Shown: positions 1 to 6,485 of the stretch, in pieces
Position numbering within the stretch: position 1 is the first letter of the stretch
How the letters are laid out: each line of letters opens with the position of its first letter
Assembly (NCBI GenBank): GCA_016206675.1
Contig: JACQRD010000030.1
Coordinates: 1-12,636, forward strand
Length of the DNA stretch: 12,636 nucleotides
Direction: 5' to 3'
Source: Candidatus Omnitrophota bacterium
Lineage (GTDB): Bacteria; Omnitrophota; Gorgyraeia; Aquiviventales; Aquiviventaceae
Program-made: the position numbers and the translations under genes
Notes under the pieces: generated by a model
Seen by the model: only the letters and a program-made list of their open reading frames with translations
Databases searched by the model: none
What the model was told of the DNA's origin: nothing

Positions 1-108
1 CATATCATCGAGCAGGCCGCCAACAACCGCCTCATCCGCCCGCTCGCGCTGTACACCGGCCCCCGCAACCTCCGCTTCGTTCCGATAGACCAACGCACCA
101 CCTCATGA
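1..108 (+). CDS. C-terminal end of an unidentified protein (partial)
   Basis: Frame 1 is open from the first base and ends at TGA 106-108, giving the last 35 residues of a protein that begins before the window. The peptide contains RPLALYTGPRNLRFVPIDQ and has ordinary GC-rich codon use. I do not recognise the family and assign no function. It ends 82 bp before sucC and is separated from it by the heptamer-repeat spacer, so common transcription is possible but not shown. Confidence 0.5.
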   Translation, partial: HIIEQAANNRLIRPLALYTGPRNLRFVPIDQRTTS

Positions 109-113
109 GCCCC

Positions 114-183
114 GCTCTAGGCTGTAGGCTCAAGGCTCTAGGTAACGGCCCTTCCCTACAGCCTTCAGCCTAGAGCCTACAGC
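114..183. repeat. Heptamer tandem repeats arranged as inverted arms
   Basis: Four consecutive 7-bp units (gctctag, gctgtag, gctcaag, gctctag; 114-141) are followed by a 14-bp spacer and four units of the complementary type (ctacagc, cttcagc, ctagagc, ctacagc; 156-183). Together they can form one long imperfect hairpin. The element ends 7 bp before the sucC start codon and occupies the place where a ribosome binding site would be expected. The region before the regulator gene at 10138-10201 has the same design with a different heptamer. Confidence 0.85.
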
Positions 184-190
184 GACTTCG

Positions 191-1384
191 ATGAAGCTGC
201 ACGAATACCAGGCGAAGCAGTTCTTCGACAAGGCCGGCATCCCGGTGCCGTTCGGCGTCAACGCCAAAACACCCGAGGAGGCTTCGCGCGCCTTCGGAAC
301 CGTCAAGCAGATGTGCAAGGGCGGCGAGGGATTCGTCGCCAACGTCAAGGCGCAACTGCACGCCGGCGGGCGCGGCAAGGTAGGCGGGGTGGTGGCGGTG
401 CGCAGTGCCACGGAAGCCGCAACGGAAGCCGCGCGGCTGCTGGGCAAACGCCTGGTGACCAAACAGACCGGGCCGGAAGGCTTGCCGGTTTCCTCGGTGC
501 TGGTGGATGAGCGCAGCACGCTGGCCAAAGAGTGGTACCTGGCGCTGACGATCGACCGCTTTCGCGCCCAGCCGATGCTTCTCGCCAGCGCCCTCGGCGG
601 CATGGACATCGAAGAGGTGGCGGCCACCAAGCCTTCCGCCATCATCCGCGAGCCGGTGGAGTTGGAGTCCGGCGTCAGCGAGCCAGCCTGTGCGAAGATC
701 GCTGCGACGTTCGGCAGCGCGCCGGATCAGGCGCCGGTGATCGCCAAGATCGCCCGCGCGATGTGGCAGGTGTTTGAAGGCCGCGATGCGTCGCTCATCG
801 AAATCAATCCGCTGGGCGTGCTGCAGGACGGGCGAATCGTGGCGGTCGACGCCAAAGTGACGCTCGACGTCAACGCCCTCTTCCGCCACCCGGAGCTGGC
901 GGCGATGCGGGATGAGTCGCAGGAGCACCCGTTGGAGCTGAAGGCCGGCCGCATCGGCATTTCCTACGTGGGGCTTGAGGGCAACATCGGCTGCCTGGTC
1001 AACGGGGCGGGGCTGGCCATGGCGACCAACGACATCATCAAGCTCTCCGGCGGCTCGCCGGCCAACTTCCTTGACGTCGGCGGTGGGGCCAATGTGGAGC
1101 AGGTGACGAACGCGTTTTCGATCATCCTTTCCGACGCGCGGGTGAAGGCGGTGCTCGTGAACATCTTCGGCGGAATCATGCGCTGCGATTGGATTGCCGA
1201 GGGGCTGCTGAAGGCGACCCGGCAGCTGGATGTCAAGGTGCCGATCGTCGTGCGCCTGCAGGGGACAAACGTTGAGGAGGGGCGCCGCCTGTTGGCGCAA
1301 GCCAAGCGGCTCAATCTTGTCAGCATCGATGAGCTGGCCGACGCCGCCCGCCGCGTCGTCGAATTCGCGCAGGCATCTGCATGA
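191..1384 (+). CDS. sucC: Succinyl-CoA ligase (ADP-forming), beta subunit
   Basis: 397 residues, close to the usual length of about 390. SucC binds nucleotide and, with SucD, catalyses succinyl-CoA + ADP + Pi = succinate + CoA + ATP in the TCA cycle. The start MKLHEYQAKQ is typical of the family. The ATP-grasp domain carries HAGGRGKVGG (57-66), the metal-binding EINPL (from residue 204) and VDAK (from 219). The C-terminal domain has GLEGNIG (from 261), then NIFGGIMRCD and RLQGTNVEEG. All motifs are intact. There is no clear Shine-Dalgarno sequence before the ATG, because the inverted heptamer repeat ends 7 bp upstream. sucD follows 132 bp downstream after a second repeat-rich spacer, so the pair is probably co-transcribed although less tightly packed than usual. 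Confidence 0.97.
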   Translation: MKLHEYQAKQFFDKAGIPVPFGVNAKTPEEASRAFGTVKQMCKGGEGFVANVKAQLHAGGRGKVGGVVAVRSATEAATEAARLLGKRLVTKQTGPEGLPVSSVLVDERSTLAKEWYLALTIDRFRAQPMLLASALGGMDIEEVAATKPSAIIREPVELESGVSEPACAKIAATFGSAPDQAPVIAKIARAMWQVFEGRDASLIEINPLGVLQDGRIVAVDAKVTLDVNALFRHPELAAMRDESQEHPLELKAGRIGISYVGLEGNIGCLVNGAGLAMATNDIIKLSGGSPANFLDVGGGANVEQVTNAFSIILSDARVKAVLVNIFGGIMRCDWIAEGLLKATRQLDVKVPIVVRLQGTNVEEGRRLLAQAKRLNLVSIDELADAARRVVEFAQASA

Positions 1385-1424
1385 CCGGTGTTCGTCCGTC
1401 GTTAATCGGTGACGTAGCCCGTGT

Positions 1425-1513
1425 CGTCTATCGGTTACGTTGTTCGTTTTGGACGAAGCACGTCACCGAACTACGAAACGGGCAACGTAACCGACAGACG
1501 TAACCGACAGACG
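1425..1513. repeat. Repeat-rich inverted spacer between sucC and sucD
   Basis: Arms 1425-1449 and 1476-1500 are inverted copies matching at 22 of 25 positions, around the core tcggttacgttg. The 3' arm runs into a 13-bp direct repeat, acgtaaccgacag, at 1485-1497 and 1498-1510. Inside the loop, acgtcaccga (1460-1469) is complementary to tcggtgacgt at 1406-1415, so alternative pairings exist. The repeat ends 3-6 bp before the sucD ATG. It keeps one reading frame open from ATG 1421, which would add 32 repeat-encoded residues to SucD. Confidence 0.8.
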
Positions 1514-1516
1514 CTC

Positions 1517-2464
1517 ATGAGCATCTTGGTTGATAAAAACACCCGCGTGATCGTGCAGGGCATCACCGGGCAAGCCGGAGCGTTCCACACGGAAAAGATG
1601 CTCGAGTACAAGACACAGGTGGTCGGCGGGGTCACGCCGGGCAAGGGCGGTTCGTCGGTGCACGGGGTGCCGGTTTTCAACACGGTGCAGGAGGCGGTGA
1701 GCGCCACCGGTGCCAACGCGACCATCGTGTTCGTGCCGGCCAAGTTCGCCTTCGGCGCCGTCTCCGAGGCGCTTGAGGCGAAACTGCCGCTCATTGTCAT
1801 TATTACCGAGGGCATTCCCACGCTGGATATGCTTCGCCTCAAGCGGCGCGTGGCCCCTCCCCAAGGCTCGGGGCGGGCCGGCCTTCCTGCCGGGCAGGCA
1901 GGCGCGCCGGTTCGGATCATCGGGCCCAATTGTCCAGGGCTGATCACCCCGGGGCAGTGTAAACTCGGCATCATGCCGGGCTATATCCATCGACCGGGCT
2001 CGGTGGCGGTGCTCTCCCGCAGCGGCACGCTGACCTACGACGCAGTCTACCAGCTCACCCAGGCCGGCTTGGGCCAGTCGACCTGCGTGGGGATCGGGGG
2101 CGATCCGGTGATCGGCTCCAGCTTCACGGATCTGCTCGGGTTGCTGCAGCCGGATGCCCAGACCGAGGCGATCGTATTGATTGGGGAAATCGGCGGCACG
2201 GAAGAAGAGGAAGCGGCCGCCTACATTAAAGCCCAGGTGACCAAGCCGGTCTTTGCGTTCGTCGCCGGCCGGATGGCGCCCAAGGAGAAGCGGATGGGCC
2301 ATGCCGGTGCGATCATCGCCGGCGGCCATGGCACGGCTGCGGAGAAGCTCGCTGCGCTCCAAGCGGCGGGGGTGACGATTGTGGAGAGCCCCGCGGAGAT
2401 CGGCAAGACGGTCAAAGCGGCGCTGGCTCGGCGGCCGTCTCAGGGGCTGCCCAGCGCCCGGTAG
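1517..2464 (+). CDS. sucD: Succinyl-CoA ligase (ADP-forming), alpha subunit
   Basis: 315 residues from ATG 1517, whereas the E. coli protein has 289. SucD binds CoA and carries the phosphohistidine. Visible are the N-terminal CoA-binding Rossmann region with QGITGQAG (from 14), ITEGIPTLDML, IGPNCPG (135-141) and the active-site RMGHAGAIIAGG with His262. ATG 1517 is chosen because MSILVDKNTRVIVQG matches normal family starts; the in-frame ATG 1421 would only translate the upstream repeat. Oddity: between LDML and VRIIGPN there are 25 residues (roughly 107-131) where E. coli has 10. The extra stretch is Pro/Gly/Ala-rich and is encoded by two adjacent DNA palindromes (1852-1903). The frame is kept and the catalytic motifs are intact, so the enzyme is probably functional. 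Confidence 0.95.
   Translation: MSILVDKNTRVIVQGITGQAGAFHTEKMLEYKTQVVGGVTPGKGGSSVHGVPVFNTVQEAVSATGANATIVFVPAKFAFGAVSEALEAKLPLIVIITEGIPTLDMLRLKRRVAPPQGSGRAGLPAGQAGAPVRIIGPNCPGLITPGQCKLGIMPGYIHRPGSVAVLSRSGTLTYDAVYQLTQAGLGQSTCVGIGGDPVIGSSFTDLLGLLQPDAQTEAIVLIGEIGGTEEEEAAAYIKAQVTKPVFAFVAGRMAPKEKRMGHAGAIIAGGHGTAAEKLAALQAAGVTIVESPAEIGKTVKAALARRPSQGLPSAR
1852..1903. repeat. Palindromic element inserted in frame in sucD
   Basis: Two adjacent hairpins lie inside the coding region. The first (1852-1879) has outer arms ggccc/gggcc and inner ccc/ggg. The second (1881-1903) is a 23-nt near-perfect palindrome, gcct-t-cctgcc/gcagg-c-aggc, with one mismatch. They encode about 15 extra residues compared with E. 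coli SucD. The second hairpin shares cctgccgg with a hairpin of the intergenic element at 8279-8391. Insertion is inferred from the alignment I recall with the E. coli protein. Confidence 0.7.
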
Positions 2465-2505
2465 CCATTGACGCCACCAGCCGTCTGTGTTACGCTGGAA
2501 AAACG

Positions 2506-2760
2506 ATGAAAGATCGCGTGGAACAGGTGATCAATCGCATCCGGCCGGCCGTCCAGATGGACGGCGGGGACATCCAGTTGGTGGATGTGGTGGATGGGCT
2601 GGTCAAGGTGCGGCTGGTGGGCGCGTGCGTCGGCTGCCCCTCGTCCATGATGACGCTAAAGATGGGCATCGAGCGCGCCATCCGCGCCGAAGTGCCGGAG
2701 ATCGTCAGCGTGGAAGCTGTAGACGATCAGCCCCCTGCCGCATCAACAAATTGTTGTTGA
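2506..2760 (+). CDS. NifU C-terminal-like (Nfu-type) Fe-S cluster protein
   Basis: 84 residues, the length of a stand-alone Nfu domain. It starts with RVEQVINRIRPAVQMDGGDI, the family signature, and has the cluster-binding CxxC as C41-V-G-C44 followed by PSSMMTLKMGIE. Such proteins hold and pass on [4Fe-4S] clusters in the cytoplasm. The short tail PPAASTNCC adds two cysteines at the very end, which is unusual but may be incidental. It lies 41 bp after sucD and just before the iron module, fitting a role in iron use, though no partner Fe-S genes are next to it. The Shine-Dalgarno signal (GGAAA, 2497-2501) is weak. Confidence 0.93.
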   Translation: MKDRVEQVINRIRPAVQMDGGDIQLVDVVDGLVKVRLVGACVGCPSSMMTLKMGIERAIRAEVPEIVSVEAVDDQPPAASTNCC

Positions 2761-2792
2761 CGAGTTAGGCATCATTTGGTAAGCTGGGGTCA

Positions 2793-2911
2793 TCGAGACG
2801 ACGTCTCGAGTTCTTTTAGGCGATGAATTGAGACGCAGTCTCATTTAATTTAGCGTATCATATGAGACGGAGTCTCATTTTATTTGGTTTAACTATTGAG
2901 AGTTAGTCTCA
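2793..2911. promoter_or_regulatory. Array of four phased Fur-type operators upstream of fur
   Basis: Four palindromes with consensus (t/c)GAGAC-NNN-GTCTC(a/g) sit at 2793-2809, 2829-2843, 2862-2878 and 2897-2911. Their centres are 2801, 2836, 2870 and 2904, that is 35, 34 and 34 bp apart. The 15-bp size and TGAGA...TCTCA ends match a classic Fur box, but the core is CNNNG instead of ATNAT. The last copy has one arm mismatch and ends immediately before the fur start codon, overlapping the ribosome-binding region. TTGAGA at 2828-2833, inside the second copy, could act as a -35 box. Binding by the adjacent Fur-family protein is inferred from position and symmetry. Confidence 0.85.
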
Positions 2912-2912
2912 C

Positions 2913-3416
2913 ATGCCATCCAAACAACTCCAGGAACGCTTCGAGCAGGTCGAGCAGCTGCTCGGCAGCTCCAACATCCGCCTCACACCGGAACGGCGCC
3001 TCGTCGTCCGGCGGGCGGTCGCCTTCCTCCACTTTACGGCTGAAGAGCTGGTGAAGGACGTGCGGGCCGCCGACCCCACGGTAGCACGGGCCACGGTCTA
3101 CCGCACGCTAGCACTGCTGCAGGACGTCGGGGTCGTGGAGAAGCACGACTTCCGCTACGGCCCGCCCAACTACGAATTGACCTTCGCGAAGGCCCACCAC
3201 GACCACCTCATGTGCGTCTCCTGCGGGGAGATCATCGAGTTTCAGGAGCCCCGAGTGGAGCAACTGCAAGATGAGGTGGTGCGCCGCTACCACTACCAGC
3301 TGCTGACCCACACGCACAAGCTCTATGGCCTCTGCAAGGCCTGCCGGCAGAAGGGTGCCAAGATCGTCCACCGCTCCGCACCGCCATCCCTGCACGTCGA
3401 GGAAATTGTCGCATGA
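2913..3416 (+). CDS. fur: Fur-family metal-responsive transcriptional regulator
   Basis: 167 residues, slightly longer than typical Fur (about 140-150). The N-terminal winged helix holds RLTPERR and the recognition-helix segment ARATVYRTLALLQ (59-70). The dimerisation domain has the metal-site HHDH (95-98), the structural-zinc pair C101/C104 within HLMCVSCGEIIEF, and the second pair C141/C144 (CKACRQKG). All metal ligands expected for Fur are present. The start is fixed by the operator ending one base before the ATG. The gene ends in a 4-bp ATGA overlap with the next gene, and five iron-uptake genes follow, so iron sensing is more likely than zinc (Zur) or peroxide (PerR), which sequence alone cannot exclude. 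Four operators at its own promoter suggest autoregulation. Confidence 0.92.
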   Translation: MPSKQLQERFEQVEQLLGSSNIRLTPERRLVVRRAVAFLHFTAEELVKDVRAADPTVARATVYRTLALLQDVGVVEKHDFRYGPPNYELTFAKAHHDHLMCVSCGEIIEFQEPRVEQLQDEVVRRYHYQLLTHTHKLYGLCKACRQKGAKIVHRSAPPSLHVEEIVA

Positions 3417-3456
3417 CCCCACCACCTGCATCGTGTGGGGCAGGTGGTGGGGTGAT
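3413..3456. repeat. Hairpin element at the fur / DUF2292 boundary
   Basis: Arms 3413-3429 and 3440-3456 are inverted copies with one mismatch (core accccaccacctgc) around a 10-nt loop. The element begins exactly at the ATG that overlaps the fur stop, and it encodes the first 14 residues of the next protein (Pro-rich, then Gly-rich). Its CCACCACCTG core also forms the outer stem of the element at 8279-8391, so the two may belong to one repeat family. Confidence 0.75.
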
Positions 3457-3697
3457 CGCCAAACCGTCCAGCACCCCAGTGTCTCCGGCCCTCTTAGAGC
3501 AGATTCGCGAGGCCATTGAAGGCGTGAAGTACGGCCACGTCCAAGTGACGATCCATAATGCGCGGGTCGTGCAGATCGAGAAAGTCGATAAGGTTCGCAC
3601 GGATACCTCAGCCCACCTGACGGCAGGGGGCGCATCTGAACAACCATGCAGGGATGACCGGACCTCCGGAAGCCCGCGGCTTGAGCTTGGCCGGTAA
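3413..3697 (+). CDS. DUF2292 (YezD-like) small protein
   Basis: 94 residues. The middle, ALLEQIREAIEGVKYGHVQV followed by TIHNARVVQIEKVDKVR (about residues 25-61), matches the DUF2292 family of short bacterial proteins of unknown function, usually about 60 residues. Both ends are longer than normal. The N-terminus is encoded by the hairpin element at 3413-3456, and about 30 C-terminal residues after DKVR have no family resemblance. ATG 3413 overlaps the fur stop codon (ATGA), which implies translational coupling; GTG 3452, just after the hairpin, is an alternative start giving a more usual length. Its place between fur and the receptor suggests an iron- or redox-related role, but that is inference from context. 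Confidence 0.8.
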   Translation: MTPPPASCGAGGGVIAKPSSTPVSPALLEQIREAIEGVKYGHVQVTIHNARVVQIEKVDKVRTDTSAHLTAGGASEQPCRDDRTSGSPRLELGR

Positions 3698-3715
3698 GGG
3701 CCACAAGGAGGTTCA

Positions 3716-5800
3716 ATGGTGGAACAGTGGAACGGTTGGCGTTGGATCATCGCAGCGCTCTGGGTGGCGGGTGCTCCGGCATCGGCTGATGAGGCCGGGG
3801 CCCCTGAGGGGCCACGGGCTGCGCATCGGATGACGGAAATCACCGTGACTGCGAAAGAAGAACGCCCTGAACCCTTCCTGCCGGATGTCGCCGGCACGAA
3901 AGTGTATGCCGGCAAGAAGACGGCGGTGATGGACCTCCAGGCGGTGCCCCCGATCATCAACAACAACTATCGGCACGCCCTGGCCCGGACGCCGGGGCTG
4001 GTGTTGAGCGAGGAGACGACACCGCTGGTGAGCATCGGCTACCGCGGTCTAGCCCCTGACCGTGCCCAATTCATGCAGGTCTTGAAGGACGGCATCCCCA
4101 TCACGGCCGATATCTTCGGCTACCCGGAAGCCTATTACACGCCGCCGTTTCAGAGCATCGACCATGTCGAATTCATCCATGGCGGGGCAGGGCTGATGTA
4201 CGGCCCACAGCCGGGCGGGGCGCTGAATTTTGTCACCAAGACGCCGGCGACCGGCACGCCGTTTGCGGCCTATACCGAAAACAGTTGGGGGACGGACGAG
4301 CTCTTTTCGACCTACACCAGCATGACCGGGCACATGGAGCCGGTGGGCTTCCTCGGCTACCTTCATGAGCGGCAGGGCAACGGGTTTCGCGTGACGAACA
4401 GCGATTTCGAGGTGCTGGGCGGCGGGCTGAAGATGACCGTGGGACAGACGACGGACTCCCGGTGGACGCTCGCCTACGATGAGTATCACGAGACGCACGG
4501 CGAACCTGGGGGGCTGACCCGCGCGGCGGCGGATGGCGACGGGCGCGATGTGACGACTCGCTTCAATGACCGCTTCCGCCTTGAGCGCTACGCCGGATCG
4601 CTGACGTATGAGCACGACCTTGGCGAGCAGAGCCAACTGGATGTCAAAACCTTCGGCGGCCATTACCGCCGCTACAGCAAACGGCAGGACGGCGGCGGGT
4701 TCGGCACCGCGCCCACAGGCTCGACCAATTCGATCCAAGAGCAGGATTTTTACACCTATGGGCTCGAACCCCGGTTCCGCCATACCTACGAGGCCTTCGG
4801 CCAGGAAGACCAGACGGTGACCGCAGGGCTGCTGGCCTACTTCTCGAACTCACCTCGTGAGGATCAGCGGGGCGCGGTGCCGGCAGCGGATTCCGGCGCG
4901 CTGCTGAACAAGAGCGACCGCGCGATGCAGTACCTCTCGCTCTTCGCGGAGCATCTCTTCCGCTTCGGGCCGCTCTCCGTGACGCCGGGCGTCCGGCTGG
5001 AGCACATCTGGCAGCACGTGAAGGAGCAGGTCAACACGAGCAAAACCACGGTGCCGTTGGCGGATGCGGATGAGTTCGATTTCGTGCCGCTCTTCGGCAT
5101 CGGCGCCGAATACACGGCCGCCCCATGGGCGCGCCTCTACACGAACCTTTCCCAGTCCTACCGGCCGAAGGTGTTTACGCAAGCGGTGCCCACCGGGGCG
5201 ACCCAGGTGGTCAACAATGACCTTGAGGAGGGGAAGAGCTGGACGCTTGATGTCGGCCTGCGGGGTCAGCTCGGCCGACTGGTGCGCTATGATGCCAGCT
5301 ACTTTTTGCTGAGGTTCGACAACCAGATCGGCACCACCGGCAACACCGTCGACAACGTCGGGGATGCGCGGCATCAGGGGCTCGAGCTGGCCCTTAATTC
5401 GCAGGCGGGACCCTTCAGCCCCTACCTCAATCTCATGCTGCTGGACGCCACGTTCATCAAGGGGCCCCAGCGCGGCAAAACACCGCAGTACGCGCCCCAA
5501 TACACGGTGCGATTCGGGGCGCAGTATGCTTTCCGCGATCTGTTCAAGGCCACCCTGGGTAGCACGTTCGTGGATGACCACTTTGGTGATGACGCCAACA
5601 CGGCCAACCAGACAATTCCCTCCTATAAGGTGTGGGACCTGGCCGCTGAGGTGAAACTGTGGAAGGACTACCTGACGCTCTTCGGCGGCATCAACAATCT
5701 CTTCGATGAGCGGTACTTCGCGCGCGTCACCAGCGCCGGCATCGACCCGGCGCAGGAGCGCAACCTCTACGGCGGCGTGCGCGCCAGCGTGAGATTCTGA
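3716..5800 (+). CDS. TonB-dependent outer-membrane receptor (FecA-like)
   Basis: 694 residues. There is an N-terminal hydrophobic segment with a likely signal-peptidase site after ASA (22-24), and a TonB box EITVTA at 41-46. The plug domain contains LARTPGLVLSEETTP, IGYRGLAPDRAQFMQ, VLKDGIPI and GGAGLMYGPQPGGALNFVTK. The long beta-barrel carries INNLFDERYF and ends in a C-terminal Phe (VRASVRF), the barrel-assembly signal. A strong Shine-Dalgarno AAGGAGG (3705-3711) fixes the start. There is no N-terminal signalling extension and no FecI/FecR pair, so control is probably through Fur. The plug resembles ferric-citrate/siderophore receptors, but the substrate cannot be read from the sequence. 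It is followed 16 bp later by exbB. Confidence 0.95.
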   Translation: MVEQWNGWRWIIAALWVAGAPASADEAGAPEGPRAAHRMTEITVTAKEERPEPFLPDVAGTKVYAGKKTAVMDLQAVPPIINNNYRHALARTPGLVLSEETTPLVSIGYRGLAPDRAQFMQVLKDGIPITADIFGYPEAYYTPPFQSIDHVEFIHGGAGLMYGPQPGGALNFVTKTPATGTPFAAYTENSWGTDELFSTYTSMTGHMEPVGFLGYLHERQGNGFRVTNSDFEVLGGGLKMTVGQTTDSRWTLAYDEYHETHGEPGGLTRAAADGDGRDVTTRFNDRFRLERYAGSLTYEHDLGEQSQLDVKTFGGHYRRYSKRQDGGGFGTAPTGSTNSIQEQDFYTYGLEPRFRHTYEAFGQEDQTVTAGLLAYFSNSPREDQRGAVPAADSGALLNKSDRAMQYLSLFAEHLFRFGPLSVTPGVRLEHIWQHVKEQVNTSKTTVPLADADEFDFVPLFGIGAEYTAAPWARLYTNLSQSYRPKVFTQAVPTGATQVVNNDLEEGKSWTLDVGLRGQLGRLVRYDASYFLLRFDNQIGTTGNTVDNVGDARHQGLELALNSQAGPFSPYLNLMLLDATFIKGPQRGKTPQYAPQYTVRFGAQYAFRDLFKATLGSTFVDDHFGDDANTANQTIPSYKVWDLAAEVKLWKDYLTLFGGINNLFDERYFARVTSAGIDPAQERNLYGGVRASVRF

Positions 5801-5816
5801 CGGGGTAGGAGGGATG

Positions 5817-6485
5817 ATGTGGCATTGGTTTATCAAGGGCGGCCCGGTGATGTGGCCGCTGCTGGTCTGCTCGATCGTGGCGCTGGCCGCCATCATTGAA
5901 CGGGCGATCTTTTGGCTGCAGGAACGGGCCGCCCGCGATCCACAGTTGATCCATAAGGTGCTGCACCTGACGGAGCGCGGCTTGCTGGCTGACGCGGCGG
6001 CCGCCGCGCAGGCTGCCCGCGACCCGGTGGCCCGGATCATTTCCAACGGGCTGAGCCACCACCACTTCTCGTTGCAGGGGGCGCTGGAGGTGGCGGTGCA
6101 GGCGGAGCTGCGCCGGATGAAGCGCACGCTGGGCACGCTGGATACGATCATCACGGTCGCCCCGCTGTTGGGGATTTTCGGCACCGTCACCGGGATCCTG
6201 GCGGCGTTCGGGTCGCTGGAAGGGCGTATTCCTGATCCGCGCGTCGTTTCCGCCGGCATCGCCGAGGCGGTGATCACCACCGTCGCGGGATTGGCGATCG
6301 CCATCCCGACGGTGGTGGCGTACAACTATTTCTGCGCGAAGGTGGGGGAAGCGGCAGGCCGCATGTCCACGGACGTGACCAATTTCGAAATCGTCTACCA
6401 AAAAGGCCAGCAGCGCGCCGGGTCCGCCGGCCTGCTGCAGGAGTCTACGACAGCCACCCTGCTGGTCCGTGAGGAGGCGTCATGA
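5817..6485 (+). CDS. exbB: ExbB-type TonB energy-transducing membrane protein
   Basis: About 222 residues of the MotA/TolQ/ExbB family, in which an inner-membrane complex with ExbD uses the proton gradient to energise TonB. Three membrane segments are visible: about 10-32, 108-131 (with APLLGIFGTVTGI) and 152-172 (AVITTVAGLAIAIPTVVAYN), the last preceded by the conserved Glu150. Two ATGs are adjacent (5814, 5817). The Shine-Dalgarno AGGAGG at 5807-5812 leaves only 1 nt to the first and 4 nt to the second, so 5817 is preferred. The stop overlaps the FTR1 start (ATGA). The gene is separated from exbD by the iron permease, an unusual order. Confidence 0.93.
   Translation: MWHWFIKGGPVMWPLLVCSIVALAAIIERAIFWLQERAARDPQLIHKVLHLTERGLLADAAAAAQAARDPVARIISNGLSHHHFSLQGALEVAVQAELRRMKRTLGTLDTIITVAPLLGIFGTVTGILAAFGSLEGRIPDPRVVSAGIAEAVITTVAGLAIAIPTVVAYNYFCAKVGEAAGRMSTDVTNFEIVYQKGQQRAGSAGLLQESTTATLLVREEAS

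Noticed and set aside
170..1300. Minus-strand open frame opposite sucC
   Set aside because: The His/Arg/Ala-rich composition is typical of antisense reading of a GC-rich gene, and sucC is certain.
1421..1516. N-terminal extension of SucD from ATG 1421
   Set aside because: The 32 residues come from the inverted and tandem repeat; family alignment begins at MSILVDK (1517). Kept only as a finding to test.
3640..3697. Small hairpins (aagcc/ggctt, accgg/ccggt) before the receptor as a possible RNA element
   Set aside because: The stems are short, no known motif is recognisable, and the region is inside the DUF2292 reading frame.
3799..3813. Palindrome ggcccc-tga-ggggcc within the receptor gene after the signal peptide
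   Set aside because: Only 6 bp per arm in GC-rich DNA, and the region is variable in length in receptors, so insertion cannot be told from chance.
4850..6325. Long minus-strand open frame (491 codons)
   Set aside because: It lies opposite the receptor and exbB, both with full family motifs. Its translation shows no recognisable domain and it is a GC-rich antisense shadow.
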